Positions 48,437 through 59,160 of a DNA stretch of 64,000 nt are shown here, piece by piece. The stretch is taken from contig SNVD02010297.1 in the NCBI GenBank assembly GCA_013180625.2, forward strand, positions 186,001 to 250,000. Direction: 5' to 3'. This DNA is from Boswellia sacra. Taxonomy: Eukaryota; Streptophyta; Magnoliopsida; Sapindales; Burseraceae. How positions within the stretch are numbered: the first letter of the stretch is position 1; every line of letters starts with the position of its first letter. The notes below the pieces were generated by a model. The model saw only the letters and a list, made by a program, of their open reading frames with translations. It ran no database searches and was not told the DNA's origin. A program made the position numbers and the translations under genes.

Positions 48437-49985
48437 GGATCATTCGACTTTTTATGGGTGGATTAAAAATCTTTTTACAATAATTTGGTAGACCTCAATG
48501 ATAAGAGGAGAGTTTAGTAATTATAAAAGAAAACCTAATTAAGAGGAACATATTGAACCTTACTCAAAAGGAAAAATAAAATACTTTTACCAAATAATTG
48601 TCCTATCTAATGAGAATTCTTTTTTATTATGAATTGAGTGGCAATAAGAAAATATTTTTATATAATAATTGTTTTAAATTAGGGATTGAATAAAAGAAAT
48701 TATTATTTTAATAAAAGTAATTAAAAGAGGAATTTTTTTAAGTAACTTTCATTGAAAGAGTACAATTCATGAAGATAATATATTATTGATGTAGAAAAAT
48801 CTGCACAAACATCTGTAATACACGCATCCATGAGGGCCTGTGGATTGCCGCCCAAAGTTAGGAAGTCTCTCTTAAGGGCAGTCGTGGACTCTTCATCTTT
48901 TAGTAACCCGCGTTCTCCTCAGTCAGGTTCCAACTAGTAAAAGACCTATGAAACAAGAGAGCACGTTAGGAGGGGTAGAGGTTTCCCAATGTAGACCCTT
49001 TGATGCTTAACTTAACAGGGTTTATGGTGAAAACTGATGAAATGTAAAATATGAGCAAGACCTTTTTTAGGAAATGGAACAAGAGAGAGGTATATGGTAG
49101 GAGAAGCAAGGTTAGCGGCCAAGAAGGTAGTTGCATCCTTTCTTTGTCATTACCTATAGTTCTAAGATATTCCTAGGATCGTACAAAGAATGACGACTGT
49201 CTAGGTTTTCATGTGAGATCCTCCTTGTCCAAAACCCTAATCATTGTTTAAATACTTCTTTTTTTCATGCGTGTGAATGATCTAAGTTCCTCATCACAAG
49301 CCGGATAAGCAGTTGGATGGTGTTTCTTGGTCCCCAAGCTGTAGCTACTACTATTATGATGTGTTGTAAAATTCCTAAGCAGACACGTGGATGAGGGGAC
49401 CATCCTATTGGAATTTACAAACATGATCTCCTCAGATCGACACGTGGTTAAGGGGGACCACATCCTTTTTCCCAAAGGCGTGCATGTGGTTACAATGCCA
49501 TACTTTTTCATCATTTTTCGTCTAGTCGAGGGTATGGAGGTAAAAAATATGGAGTATGTAGTTGGTTGCATAGCTTTTTTTCTATGCATGGAACTTATAA
49601 TGCTTGGATCCATAGGGTAGGGACAACGAGAGGATATGCTCCCGACGTGAGGTGATCTCAACAACTAAGCTGTGATTTTGTTTTTCTCTCCTAGTGTAAT
49701 ATTTTCCCTCTACACTTATAAATTTGGAAACAAATATAAATATAGAACTATTTTAAATCATTTGGGTGGATTATTTAATAAATAATAAACAAAGATAGAA
49801 AATTTGTTATTCTACTGCAATATTATCCTTAAAACTCATCCTACTCAACTAATTTTTTAAAAAATTTTGGCTCATATTATATACGTGTCTTTTCTTTTCA
49901 TTTTTAACACAGATTTTACCCTAGTCATTGTTAATATAGATCATACACTAGATAAATATCTCTCATAACCATATACACAAAAAAT
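48437..49985. other. Unclassified non-coding tract
   Basis: 48790-49260 is less AT-rich and looks like repeat DNA but has no recognisable motif. Overlapping frames on both strands at 49248-49664 (138 codons, minus) and 49387-49620 (77 codons, plus) show no domain. A short direct repeat around 49380-49460 (CACGTGG followed by AGGGGGACCA or similar) lies within them. Confidence 0.4.
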
Positions 49986-49993
49986 TGTAGCTT

Positions 49994-50565
49994 TGTTAAT
50001 TACTACCTCACCTAATGGGGGATGCGTGTGGCAACATTGGAGTACACCATAACGCATAATAGTTGAGGCTATCAACCTAGCGATAGCACTAAGCCCCAGC
50101 TCAACTAGCTGCTCAATAAACTGCACTCAAAGTCAGCAAACGAATCTATACACAATACAAACACAAATTTTTAGCACAAGGCATATTAAATTTATGGAAT
50201 CATCAACTTCCAACTTTTCTTTAGTCCCTCAAAGAAAAGATTACAAATTCCTGTCGTGAGGTATTATGCCAGAAACAAACTTTAGCCTAACTCACACAAG
50301 CTATAAGCATAATTGCTTCCCCAAACAATTCTCTCTAGGCTCTCTCATTATGTGTGTTATGGCACGTAGCACGCATCCCTCACTATCTATAAGTGGAGAT
50401 CATGACCTTGATTATAGGAAATAGTTAGTTAAGCCACTTCCTATGTTCCCTTATTTTCACTCCTACTTTTTAGGAACATGGCTATACCCATCCAACTACC
50501 AAGTTAGTGGAGAAGTGCAATCCATAACTTATGATACCTTTTTCAACACCATAGGAATGCATAAT
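49994..50565 (-). repeat. 3' LTR of the LARD-like element, part 1
   Basis: Aligns with about 60199-60870. Shared landmarks are ATCAACTTCCAACTTTTCTTT and ATTACAAATTCCTG. It is cut at 50565 by the Gypsy 5' LTR and resumes at 58777/58782. Confidence 0.75.
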
Positions 50566-50575
50566 TGTGGAATCC

Positions 50576-50627
<52 letters not shown>

Positions 50628-51394
50628 ATTTTAGGAAATATAACTAAGGGTATTTGAGTAATTTTATGAGAATTGGGTTGGATAATAGAAGTGGGCTTAT
50701 GTTGGAATTGGGAAGGTAGAATTGGGATTGAATTTGAAATTAGTGGACCTAAGCCCACAAACCAAGGCCTTGTATATAAACAAGGGAGGATTTTTCTGGA
50801 AAAGGGGGAGATATTTTTGTTTCATTTTGGGGATAGAAGAGAGGGGAGTTGACGGCAAAAGAAAGAGGAAGAGAAGAAGAAGAAAAAGAAGACAAGAAGG
50901 AAGAAAGAAAGGAAAAATTTCAAAGAGGTGTATAAGCTTGGAATACAGGTAGGAGATTCTACACTATACTTACTTCATATTATGTGTTTTGCAGTTGAAT
51001 TGATATTGTTGTTATGTATGTGACATGTTTTGACTTGAATTCTTGGTTGCTTGGATGATGAATTATGAGTGAAGTTACTTATTGCAAATTGTTTGTTGTG
51101 ATTGCATGAAGAATTATGTGTGAGTTGAAGTGTTGATAAAGTGGAGTAGAGATGATTTTGTGAGAAGTGTAATTCATGTAACTGTCTTGTGTTGGTTGAG
51201 TTGATGCATTTTTCTGGATTGAGAATTATATGATTTCTCATTTGTTTTGAAAAATAGACGTATTAAGCTTTAATTAGCCGTTGATTTCGTTGAATTTGGA
51301 GTTAAAACGGATTTTTGGTGAATTTTTGAAGTTGGGAGTTGAAATCTGAAAATGGTATGTTTTGAACCAGCTTTGGAATTCGATTCTGGTGTTT

Positions 51395-51775
51395 TGCTCG
51401 ACAGTGAACTGTGCATCGAGTGAACAGTGTCAAGTGTCGAGAAACAGTGTCAAGTGTCGAGTAACAGTGTTTTCGGTGAACAGTATCTAGTGAACAGTGT
51501 TTTCAATGAACAGTAACGAGAAACAGTATCGAGTCAACAGTATTTTTAGTGAACAGTATCGAGAAACAGCGTCGAGTCAACAGTATTTTCAGTGAACAGT
51601 GTCGAGTCAACAGTGTTTTCAGTGAACAGTATCGAGAAACAGTGTCGAGTGAACAGTATTTTCAGTGAACAGTGTCAAGAAGCAGTATAGAGTAACAGTG
51701 TCGAGTAAATAGTGTTTCAGTGAACAGTTAGAGAAACAGTGCTATCGAGTGAACAGTGTCGAGTGTCGGGCAAAA
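51395..51775. repeat. AACAGT/TCGAG minisatellite in Gypsy 5' LTR
   Basis: Irregular repeats of GTGAACAGTRT, TTTTCAGTGAACAGT and GTCGAGT words. The 3' LTR has the corresponding array at about 57515-57870 with a different order and number of units. Confidence 0.85.
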
Positions 51776-51895
51776 TTTCAGAACCACTCCAAATCGACTG
51801 AATACTTTCCAAATAGTCCTGGATTTTGCATAAAAATCATAACTTCTTGAGATTTACCATAGTGATGATATTGAAAGGCTGTTAATGTATGCATT

Positions 51896-52408
51896 GTACC
51901 TTAGATGAGCCGTTTTGTATACAGATCCAAGGAGAATGCGGATATGATATTCTAAGTGTTGGACCTTGGGTGGACCGTTCTGTATACGGACCCAAGGGGA
52001 ACACGAATATAATGATATGAGGTGTTGGACCTTGGGTGGACCGTTCTGTATAAGGACCCAAGGGGAACACGAATATTTCGATATGATGTGTTGGACCTTG
52101 GGTGGACCGTTCTGTATACGGATCCAAGGGGAACACGAATATAATGATATGAGGTGTTGGACCTTGGGTGGACCGTTCTGTATACGGACCCAAGGGGAAC
52201 ACGAATATTTCCATATGATGTGTTGGACCTTGGGTGGATCGTTCTGTATACAGACCCAGGGGAACACGAATATAATGATATGAGGTGTTGGACCTTGGGT
52301 GTACCGTTCTATATACAGACCCAAGGGGAACACGAATATTTCGATATGATGTGTCGGACCTTGGATAGGCTGTTCTGTATACGGATCCAAGGGGAATACA
52401 AACAGAAA
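51896..52408. repeat. 66-bp tandem array with hairpin units, 5' LTR (eight units)
   Basis: Unit starts (GGACC or GTACC) are at 51896, 51961, 52027, 52093, 52159 and onward at 65-66 bp. Each unit contains CCTTGGGT, then about 20 bp, then ACCCAAGG, able to form a stem, with an inner CCG/CGG pair in most units. Terminal units use GGAT/ATCC in place of GGGT/ACCC. Because the period is a multiple of three, several long periodic frames exist on both strands (for example 51854-52414 minus, 51966-52283 plus); I treat these as by-products. Confidence 0.92.
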
Positions 52409-52873
52409 TTTCATATGTGAACGAACATAATAGTTTGATATATTATTATTGGATGTCTACTCCTGTGATTGAATATTTGTGGAATGTGAATAATTTTGTA
52501 TAATGTTAGAACTTTCCTACTGGGCTTTAGGCTCACCCCCTCCCTCCACAGGTACACAGAAGGATGCTCATCCTAGAGATGTTCCAGAGCTTTCTTATGG
52601 AGTCTGGAGTCAGTATGCATAGAATTCTTGGGGACTGTCTTGATTCTCCTAGTATGTAATGGGAGATTTTGCTTGGTGACTATTAACTGATGTATTGATT
52701 TTGTCACCAGTGTATGTAAAATTAATTTTGAACAAATAGTCATAAGTTGTAATGAATTCTTGTGATGTATATAAAAAAAAAATTTATGAGATATGGATGA
52801 CGTAATTTGTATTAAATTCTTATTCAATCACACCTTAAAATCTCTAAATAAGAGATGTTAGGGCGTGACAGGG

Positions 52874-52886
52874 TGGTATCAGAGCC
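52874..52886 (+). promoter_or_regulatory. Primer binding site (tRNA-Met) of the Gypsy element
   Basis: TGGTATCAGAGCC lies three bases after the 5' LTR end and is complementary to the 3' end of initiator tRNA-Met. Confidence 0.92.
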
Positions 52887-53049
52887 TAGGCTTTACTGTG
52901 GACCTGTGGAAAGGAGGTAGATAGTCTGGGAGGGGTAGAGTCATGTTTGTGCGCTTGCATGTGCCTTGAATAACTGTCTGTTGTGTTTCTGCTCTAAATG
53001 TTATAAATTTTGTCACTTATATTTTTGCCACTGATAAAAAAATTAGATA

Positions 53050-54126
53050 ATGAGTCCTCCTACACGAAGTGCTTCAAGTTCTAACCCACCTGAGGGTGGT
53101 GAGAGAGGCTCTTCGTACTAACCCACTACCACCGCCTCAACCGGTATTAGAGGCGGGTGTCGATAATAGAATGAAGAGTGCACTTAGAGAAGTCCAACGC
53201 CATAATCCACCTATTTTCAATGGGGAGCCCGATCCTAATGTTACAAAAGATTGGCTCATATGAGTCGAATGCCTCTTTAATCTTTTGCAAGTTGAAGAGG
53301 ATTTACGGGTTAGGGTGGCAACTCATCTGTTGTCAGGAGAGGCATTACAGTGGTGGACGTCTGTTGAGTGTATTAGAGGAGGAAACATCCTTACATAGAG
53401 GGACTTCTCTACTGCCTTTCTGGATAAATATTTTCTTACGGTTTTTCGGGACCAAAAGAAAAACGAGTTTATGTACTTGACCCAGGGGAATATGACGGTG
53501 CAACAGTGTGAGGCATGATTTACTGCCTTATCTCGTTTTGTACTTGGGTTGGTGGCAGATGAGGCTAGTAAAGCTCGGAGATTTCATAAGGGACTAGGAG
53601 ATGACATCAGACCCTCAATAGCAATATGTAGATTGACGACATATTCTGATGTGGTAGAGACCACTTTAGTGGTAGAACAGGAGATATCCCAGAGTCACAG
53701 GGTAGGGGGTATTAGCATACCTCCTAGAGGAGCGAGACAGCAGGATCGTTTAGCTAAGAGACAGAGAACTCAGTCCAGTAGGACTTCTTTTAATTCTCAG
53801 TCTCAGCAGCTGCAGTCTCAAGGCTCAATGGCAAGTGGGTCCTCCTAGAGTCAGAGAGTTTGTTATGGGTATGGGAAACCAGGTCACTTGCGATATCAGT
53901 GTCCTAGATGTTATAGATGCGGACAATACGGTCATATGCAACGGGATTGTCCGGCAGGGATGGGAGGTCCTCTGAGTGCCACTAGTCAGACCCCACTGAC
54001 TCCTCGACAAGGATCAGGGTCACAGGCTAGACCACCGTTTCAAAGACGTGATACTCATTCCCATCAGACATCTCAGAGGTCTCAGCCAGCTTCCTCTCAA
54101 TCTGTTAGGCCTCCAAGATCAGCTTA
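53050..54126 (+). pseudogene. Gypsy gag, broken
   Basis: The likely start is the ATG at 53050 (MSPPTRSASSSNPPEGG). Frames then shift among 53069-53263, 53178-53480, 53549-53848 and 53888-54127. Recognisable parts are PPIFNGEPDPNVTKDWL, GEALQWWTSV, a basic QQDRLAKRQR stretch, and two zinc knuckles: a degraded one (CYGYGKPGH…) and an intact CYRCGQYGHMQRDC. Stops at about 53262, 53518 and 53847 inactivate it. Confidence 0.88.
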
Positions 54127-54208
54127 GAACACTAGACAGCAGGGACAGATGACTCAGGGATGAGTTTTTGCTCTGACTCAACCGACAGAGCCTGCAGACC
54201 ACGGAGTT

Positions 54209-55036
54209 GTGGGAGGTACATTACTGGTTTTTAACGCATGGGCTCGTGTTTTATTTGATTCTAGAGCTACTCATTCTTGTATATCCACCCATTTTGTATC
54301 TGCATTAGGATTAAAGTCTGATTTGTTGGACTCTGTATTGCATGTGGAGTCACCTATGGGTAGTACTTTAGAGGTTAGGAGGATATGTCGCTCCTGTATT
54401 TTAGAAATCAATGGGCACAGGTTATCATTTGATTTGATACTTATGGATTTCACGGAGTATGATGTGATACTAGGAATGGATTGGTTGTCAGCTTACCGAG
54501 TTATATTAGATTGTTACAAGAAGAAAGTAACAATCCACACACCCGAGGAGATTGTTTTCAGTTTTTATGGGGACAAATATGCATTATTGCCTTACCCTTT
54601 ACTTGGGTCACAAAACAAGAAAGGGGTCAGGAGCATGATGGCAAGTATATTAGTAGAAGAGACTAATAAAGGGAGTTTTGAACTTCTTCATGTAGTAAGC
54701 GATTTTTTTGATGTCTTTCCTGAAGAATTATCTGGGTTTCATTCAACTAGAGAAGTGGAGTTTGCTATCGAGGTGTATCCAGGCATGGCACCTATATCAG
54801 TTGCTCCCTACCGAATGGCTCCAGCAGAGTTGAAAGAGCTAAAGCTGCAGATAGAAGAATTGTTAGAGAAGGGATTCATCCGACCTAGTACTTCTCCTTG
54901 GGGTGCATCAGTATTGTTTGCGAAAAAGAAAGATGGTTCATTTCGTTTATGTATAGATTACAGGCAGTTAAATCAGAATTACAGCAAAAAAAAATATATC
55001 CTTTACCTAGGATCGATGATTTGTTTAACTAGTTGA
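54209..55036 (+). pseudogene. Gypsy protease and N-terminal reverse transcriptase
   Basis: The protease active-site region reads [12 protein letters not shown] where DSG is standard, followed by the conserved [11 protein letters not shown]. After a linker comes the start of reverse transcriptase ([35 protein letters not shown]). A frameshift near 54980 and a stop just before 55036 separate it from the rest of reverse transcriptase. Confidence 0.9.
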
Positions 55037-55557
55037 GAGGATCTTGTTGTTTTTCCAAGATAGATCTTCGTTCGGGTTATCATCAATTGAGAATAAAGGA
55101 AGGAGATATACCCAAAACCGCTTTTCGTACCCGGTATGGACATTATGAGTTCTTGGTCATGTCATTTGGACTAACTAATGCTCCTACTGCCTTTATGGAT
55201 TTGATGAATCATGTTTTGAGACCTCACTTAGACCAATTTATGATTGTGTTTGTGGATGATATCCTCATTTATTCTTCATCTGAGGTTGAACATGAGCAAC
55301 ATTTACGTGTGGCACTTCAAACACTGAGAGAGCATAGTCTTTATGCCAAGCTAAGTAAATGTGAATTTTGGCTATCAGAAGTAAAATTTTTAGGCCATGT
55401 GGTGTCAAGACAAGGAATCTCAGTGGATCCATCGAAAGTAGAAGCAGTTATGAAGTGGGAACGACCAAAGAATATGTTTGAAGTCTGCAGTTTCTTGAGT
55501 TTAGCAGGATACTATAGGTGCTTTGTTGAGAACTTTTCCGATTGGCTGCACCAATGA
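55033..55557 (+). pseudogene. Gypsy reverse transcriptase, catalytic part
   Basis: Continues the domain with [37 protein letters not shown] and the catalytic FVDDILIYS motif (the two Asp are intact), then the thumb region ([20 protein letters not shown]). The frame is lost at about 55548, where RNase H continues in another frame. This enzyme copies element RNA into DNA in the cytoplasm; here it cannot be made as part of a polyprotein. Confidence 0.92.
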
Positions 55558-56120
55558 CTAGGTTAACAAGGAAAGGAGTCAGATTCGAATGGAATGATGC
55601 ATGTGAGCAAGCATTCCAAGAATTGAAGAAAATATTAACTTCAGCACCTATCCTTGTGATACCACAACGTGGAGTTGATTATGTAATTTTCACCGATGCT
55701 TCCTTGGATAGGTTAGGGTGTGTGTTAATGCAACAGGGTCGAGTTGTAGCCTATGCATCTCGTCAGTTGAAACCTCATGAGCAGAATTATCCCACCCACG
55801 ACTTAGAACTTGCTGCGGTAGTGTATGCTTTGAAAATTTAGCGGCATTATTTGTATGGTGAGAGGTTTGAAGTCTTTTGTGATTATGAAAGTTTAAAATA
55901 TATTTTTACTCAAAAAGACTTGAATCTGAGACAACGAAGATGGATGGAGTATTGGGAAGACTATGATTTCTCTATCCACTATCATCTAGGCAAGGAAAAT
56001 GTGGTGGCTGATGCATTAAGTAGGAAGTCGAGGGCCATGGTTAGTTCGATAATAGGGGAGTGGAGCATGTTGCGGTCTGTTTATGATTATGATATCTTGG
56101 TTGAGGATCGCGAAGATTAA
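55542..56120 (+). pseudogene. Gypsy RNase H
   Basis: Recognisable from [20 protein letters not shown], the first catalytic region [18 protein letters not shown], the [20 protein letters not shown] segment and the C-terminal [18 protein letters not shown]. One stop (TAG, 55839) interrupts it between YALKI and RHYLYG. Confidence 0.9.
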
Positions 56121-56204
56121 ATTTGCCTTTTTACACTTGTTGCCTAACCGTCTCTTGTGCATAGAGTGATTGAATGACAACATCAAGATTCTAAGACTAG
56201 AGCC

Positions 56205-56531
56205 TTGTATGAGCAAGTGTTACGCGGTGATGGGAGTGTGGATTGGACTATTGGTTTAGAAGGGAGTTTGCGATTCAAGGGCAGAATCTTTGTTCCATCG
56301 AGTAAAGAGTGTAAAGATGATATTCTTAAGGAATTTCATCATTCTAAATTTGCTGTTCATTCTGGTAGTACCAAGATGTATCATGATTTACGTTGACAGT
56401 TTTGGTGGAAAGAAATGAAGTGGGATGTTGCTGAATATGTGGCTAGATGCCTTACTTGTCAACAAGCGAAGGCTGAGCACCAAAGGCCTGCAGGATTACT
56501 CCAACCACTTCCTGTAGCAGAATGGAAATGA
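56205..56531 (+). pseudogene. Gypsy integrase zinc-binding module only
   Basis: Frame 56205-56396 includes FHHSKFAVHSGSTKMYHDLR (the HxH part of the HHCC motif), then a stop. The same frame continues with WWKEMKWDVAEYV and CLTCQQAKAEH (the CC part) to a stop near 56531. The catalytic D-D-E core that should follow is absent. Confidence 0.85.
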
Positions 56532-56713
56532 GACGCATCCTTTGGGAACAAAACCTTGAGGGCTGAGGCTTAATAGAGAACAATATGGTTTAGTGTGCGA
56601 TTGGGTTCAGACCGGCAGTGGGATCGGGACGAGGTAGTAGGCCTCGGCCCAGATCGTCACAATACTCATATTTTCAAATTTCGAGGACAAAATTTATTTT
56701 TAGGAGGGTAGGT
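56532..56713 (+). other. Filler sequence and purine tract replacing integrase core
   Basis: About 170 bp, unlike integrase (GC-rich part 56600-56660), ending in FRGQNLFLGG-like pol C-terminus coding and the polypurine tract AGGAGGGTAGGT at 56702-56713 that precedes the 3' LTR. It marks an internal deletion. Confidence 0.6.
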
Positions 56714-58776
56714 TGTGGAATCCCAAATATATATATATATTATAAATTTTAGAAAATATAACTAAGGGTATTTGAGTAATTTTATGAGAATTGGGTTGGA
56801 TAATAGAAGTGGGCTTATGTTGGAATTGGTTAGGTAGAATTGGGCTTGAATTTGAAATTAGTGAACCTAAGCCCATAAACCTAGGCCTTGTATATAAATA
56901 AGGGAGGATTTTTCTGGAAAAGGGGGAGATAATTTTTCTTTCATTTTGGGGATAGAAGAGAGGGGAGTTGACGGCAAAAGAAAGAGGAAGAGAAGAAGAA
57001 GAAGAAGAAGACGAGAAGGAAGAAAGAAAGGAAAAATTTCAAAGAGGTGTAAGCTTGGAATACAGGTAGGAGATTCTAACACTATACTTACTTCATGTTA
57101 TGTGTTTTGTAGTTAAATTGATATTGTTGTTATGTATGTGACATGTTTTGACTTGAATTCTTGGTTGCTTGGATGATGAATTATGAGTGAAGTTACTTAT
57201 TGCAAATTTTTTGTTGTGATTGCATGAAGAATTATGTGTGAGTTGAAGTGTTGATAAAGTGGAGTAGAGATGATTTTGTGAGAAGTGTAATTCATGTAAA
57301 TGTCTTGTGTGGGTTGGGTTGATGCGTTTTTCTGGATTGAGAATTGTATGATTTCTCATTTGTTTTGGAAAATAGACGTATTAAGCTTTAATTAGCCTTT
57401 GATTTCGTTGAATTTGGAGTTAAAACGGATTTTTGGTGAATTTTTTAAGTTGGGAGTTGAAATCTAGAAATGGTATGTTTTGAACCAGCTCTGGAATTCG
57501 ATTCTCGTGTTTTGCTCGACAGTGAACTGTGCATCGAGTGAATAGTGTTGAGTGTCGAGAAACAGTGTCGAGTGTCGAGTAATAGTATCGAGTGAACAGT
57601 ATTTTCAGTGAACAATGTCGAGTAACAGTGTCTAGTGAACAGTATTTTCGGTGAACAGTATCGAGTAAACAGTATTTTCAGTGAACAGTATCGAGTCAAC
57701 AGTGTTTTCAGTGAACAATATCGACAAACAGCATCGAGTCAACAGTGTTTTCAGTGAACAATGTAGAGAAACAGTGTCGAGTGAACAATGTTTTCAGTAA
57801 ACAGTGTCGAGTAACAGTTTCGAGTGAACAGTTTGAATAAACTGTACTGTCGAGTGAACAGTGTCGAGTGTCAGGCAAAATTTCAGAACCACCCCAAATT
57901 GACTGAATACTTTCCAAAAAGTCCTGAATTTTGCATAAAAATCATAACGTCTTGAGATTTACCATAGTAATGATATTGAAAGGCTGTTAATGTATGCATT
58001 GGACCTTGGATGGGCCGTTTTGTATACGGATCCAAGGAGAATGCGGATATGATATTCTAAGTGTTGGACCTTGGGTGGACCGTTCTGTATACGGACCCAA
58101 GGGGAACACGAATATAATGATATAAGGTGTTGGACCTTGGGTGGACCGTTCTGTATACGGACCCAAGGGGAACACGAATATAATGATATGAGGTGTTGGA
58201 CCTTGGGTGGACCGTTCTGTATACAGACCCAAGGGGAACACGAATATTTCGATATGATGTGTCGGACCTTGGATGGGCCGTTCTGTATAAGGATCCAAGG
58301 GGAATACAAACAGAAATTTCATATGTGAACGAACATAATAGTTTGATATATTATTATTGGATGTCTACTCCTATGATTGAATATTTGTGGAATGTGAATA
58401 ATTTTGTATAATGTTAGAACTTTCCTACTGGGCTTTAGGCTCATCCCCTCCCTCCACAGGTACATAGAAGGATGCTCATCCTAGAGATGTTCCAGAGCTT
58501 TCTTAGGGAGTCTGGAGTCAGTATGCATATAATTCTTGGGGACTGTCTTGATTCTTCTAGTATGTAGTGGGAGGTTTTGCTTGGTGACTATTAACTGATG
58601 TATTGATTTTGTCACCAGTGTATGTAAAAATTAATTTTGAGCAAATAGTCATAAGTTGTAATGAAGTCTTGTGATGTATAAAAAAAAAATTATGAGATAT
58701 GGATGACGTAATTTGTATTAAATTCTTATTCAATCACACCCTAAAATCTCTAAATAAGAGATGTTAGGGCGTGACA
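56714..58776 (+). repeat. Gypsy 3' LTR (2063 bp)
   Basis: Same ends as the 5' LTR (TGTGGAATCCC … GGGCGTGACA). It is shorter, mainly because the 66-bp array has five units instead of eight and the (TA)n run is about 16 bp instead of about 45 bp. Scattered substitutions elsewhere suggest a moderate age. Confidence 0.93.
58001..58312. repeat. 66-bp tandem array with hairpin units, 3' LTR (five units)
   Basis: Unit starts are at 58001, 58066, 58132, 58198 and 58264. Arms are GGAT/ATCC in the first and last units and GGGT/ACCC in the middle ones. Confidence 0.92.
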
Positions 58777-59160
58777 ATAACAGCCTACTTGCTCACTATT
58801 TGCTTAAGATTAGGAGTCATTATCTCCGTGGATAATTGCCATGACTTATGCCTACTAACACCTCTAAGTTGTACCATGACTCGTTACTATGCACCATGTC
58901 GTTGCACTGTTCACGCCATCTGTGCGTGTGTCTACTTCCTCATAAGTATCCCAGCCCATATGTGTGTTTGTTCTATTACCATGCATTATGTTGCCCCAAT
59001 ATATATGTTGTATGGCTGTGTCGTACCTAACTTCTATGTGTATGCCACAAACCATGCCCGCTACCTATGCATACACATTCCTATTGTGTCACATATCTTC
59101 GTGTAAGCGCTAAACTTTGCCCGTTACCCATACGTGTGAACTATTGTGTTACGTTGCACA
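58777..59160 (-). repeat. 3' LTR of the LARD-like element, part 2
   Basis: Continues 49994-50565 beyond the Gypsy insertion (the first five bases, 58777-58781, are the duplicated target). Aligns with about 60855-61280: shared ATAATTGCCATGACT, TTGCCCCAAT and the terminal TTGCACA or GTGCACA. Small frames at 58771-59106 and neighbours are not genes. Confidence 0.75.

Larger units (their letters stand above)
50566..52870 (+). repeat. Gypsy 5' LTR (2305 bp)
   Basis: Begins TGTGGAATCCC and ends AGGGCGTGACA. It contains a long (TA)n run (about 50579-50624), a TATA-like TGTATATAAA near 50771, a CAGT/TCGAG-rich minisatellite (51395-51775) and a 66-bp tandem array (51896-52408). The downstream third also resembles 1-507. 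Confidence 0.93.
50566..58776 (+). mobile_element. Ty3/Gypsy LTR retrotransposon, decayed, integrase core deleted
   Basis: An 8211-bp LTR-to-LTR insertion in plus orientation. The flanks are ATAAT (50561-50565) and ATAAC (58777-58781), 4 of 5 matching. The element has both LTRs, a primer site, broken gag, protease, reverse transcriptase, RNase H and the integrase zinc module, in Gypsy order. The integrase catalytic core is missing: after about 56531 comes unrelated sequence until the purine tract at 56702-56713. Many stops and frameshifts show it is dead. It sits inside an older non-coding LTR element. Confidence 0.93.

Noticed and set aside
10100..51769. Shared 14-base word GTGTCGAGTGTCGG between the hAT-like array (10100-10113) and the Gypsy LTR minisatellite (51756-51769)
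   Set aside because: In 64 kb a few chance 14-mers are expected, and both arrays are rich in TCGAG words; no longer alignment supports common origin.
58771..59106. Cys-rich 111-codon frame (and 60878-61292 frames) resembling secreted peptides
   Set aside because: These lie in the diverged LTRs of the LARD-like element; the two copies do not conserve the frames.
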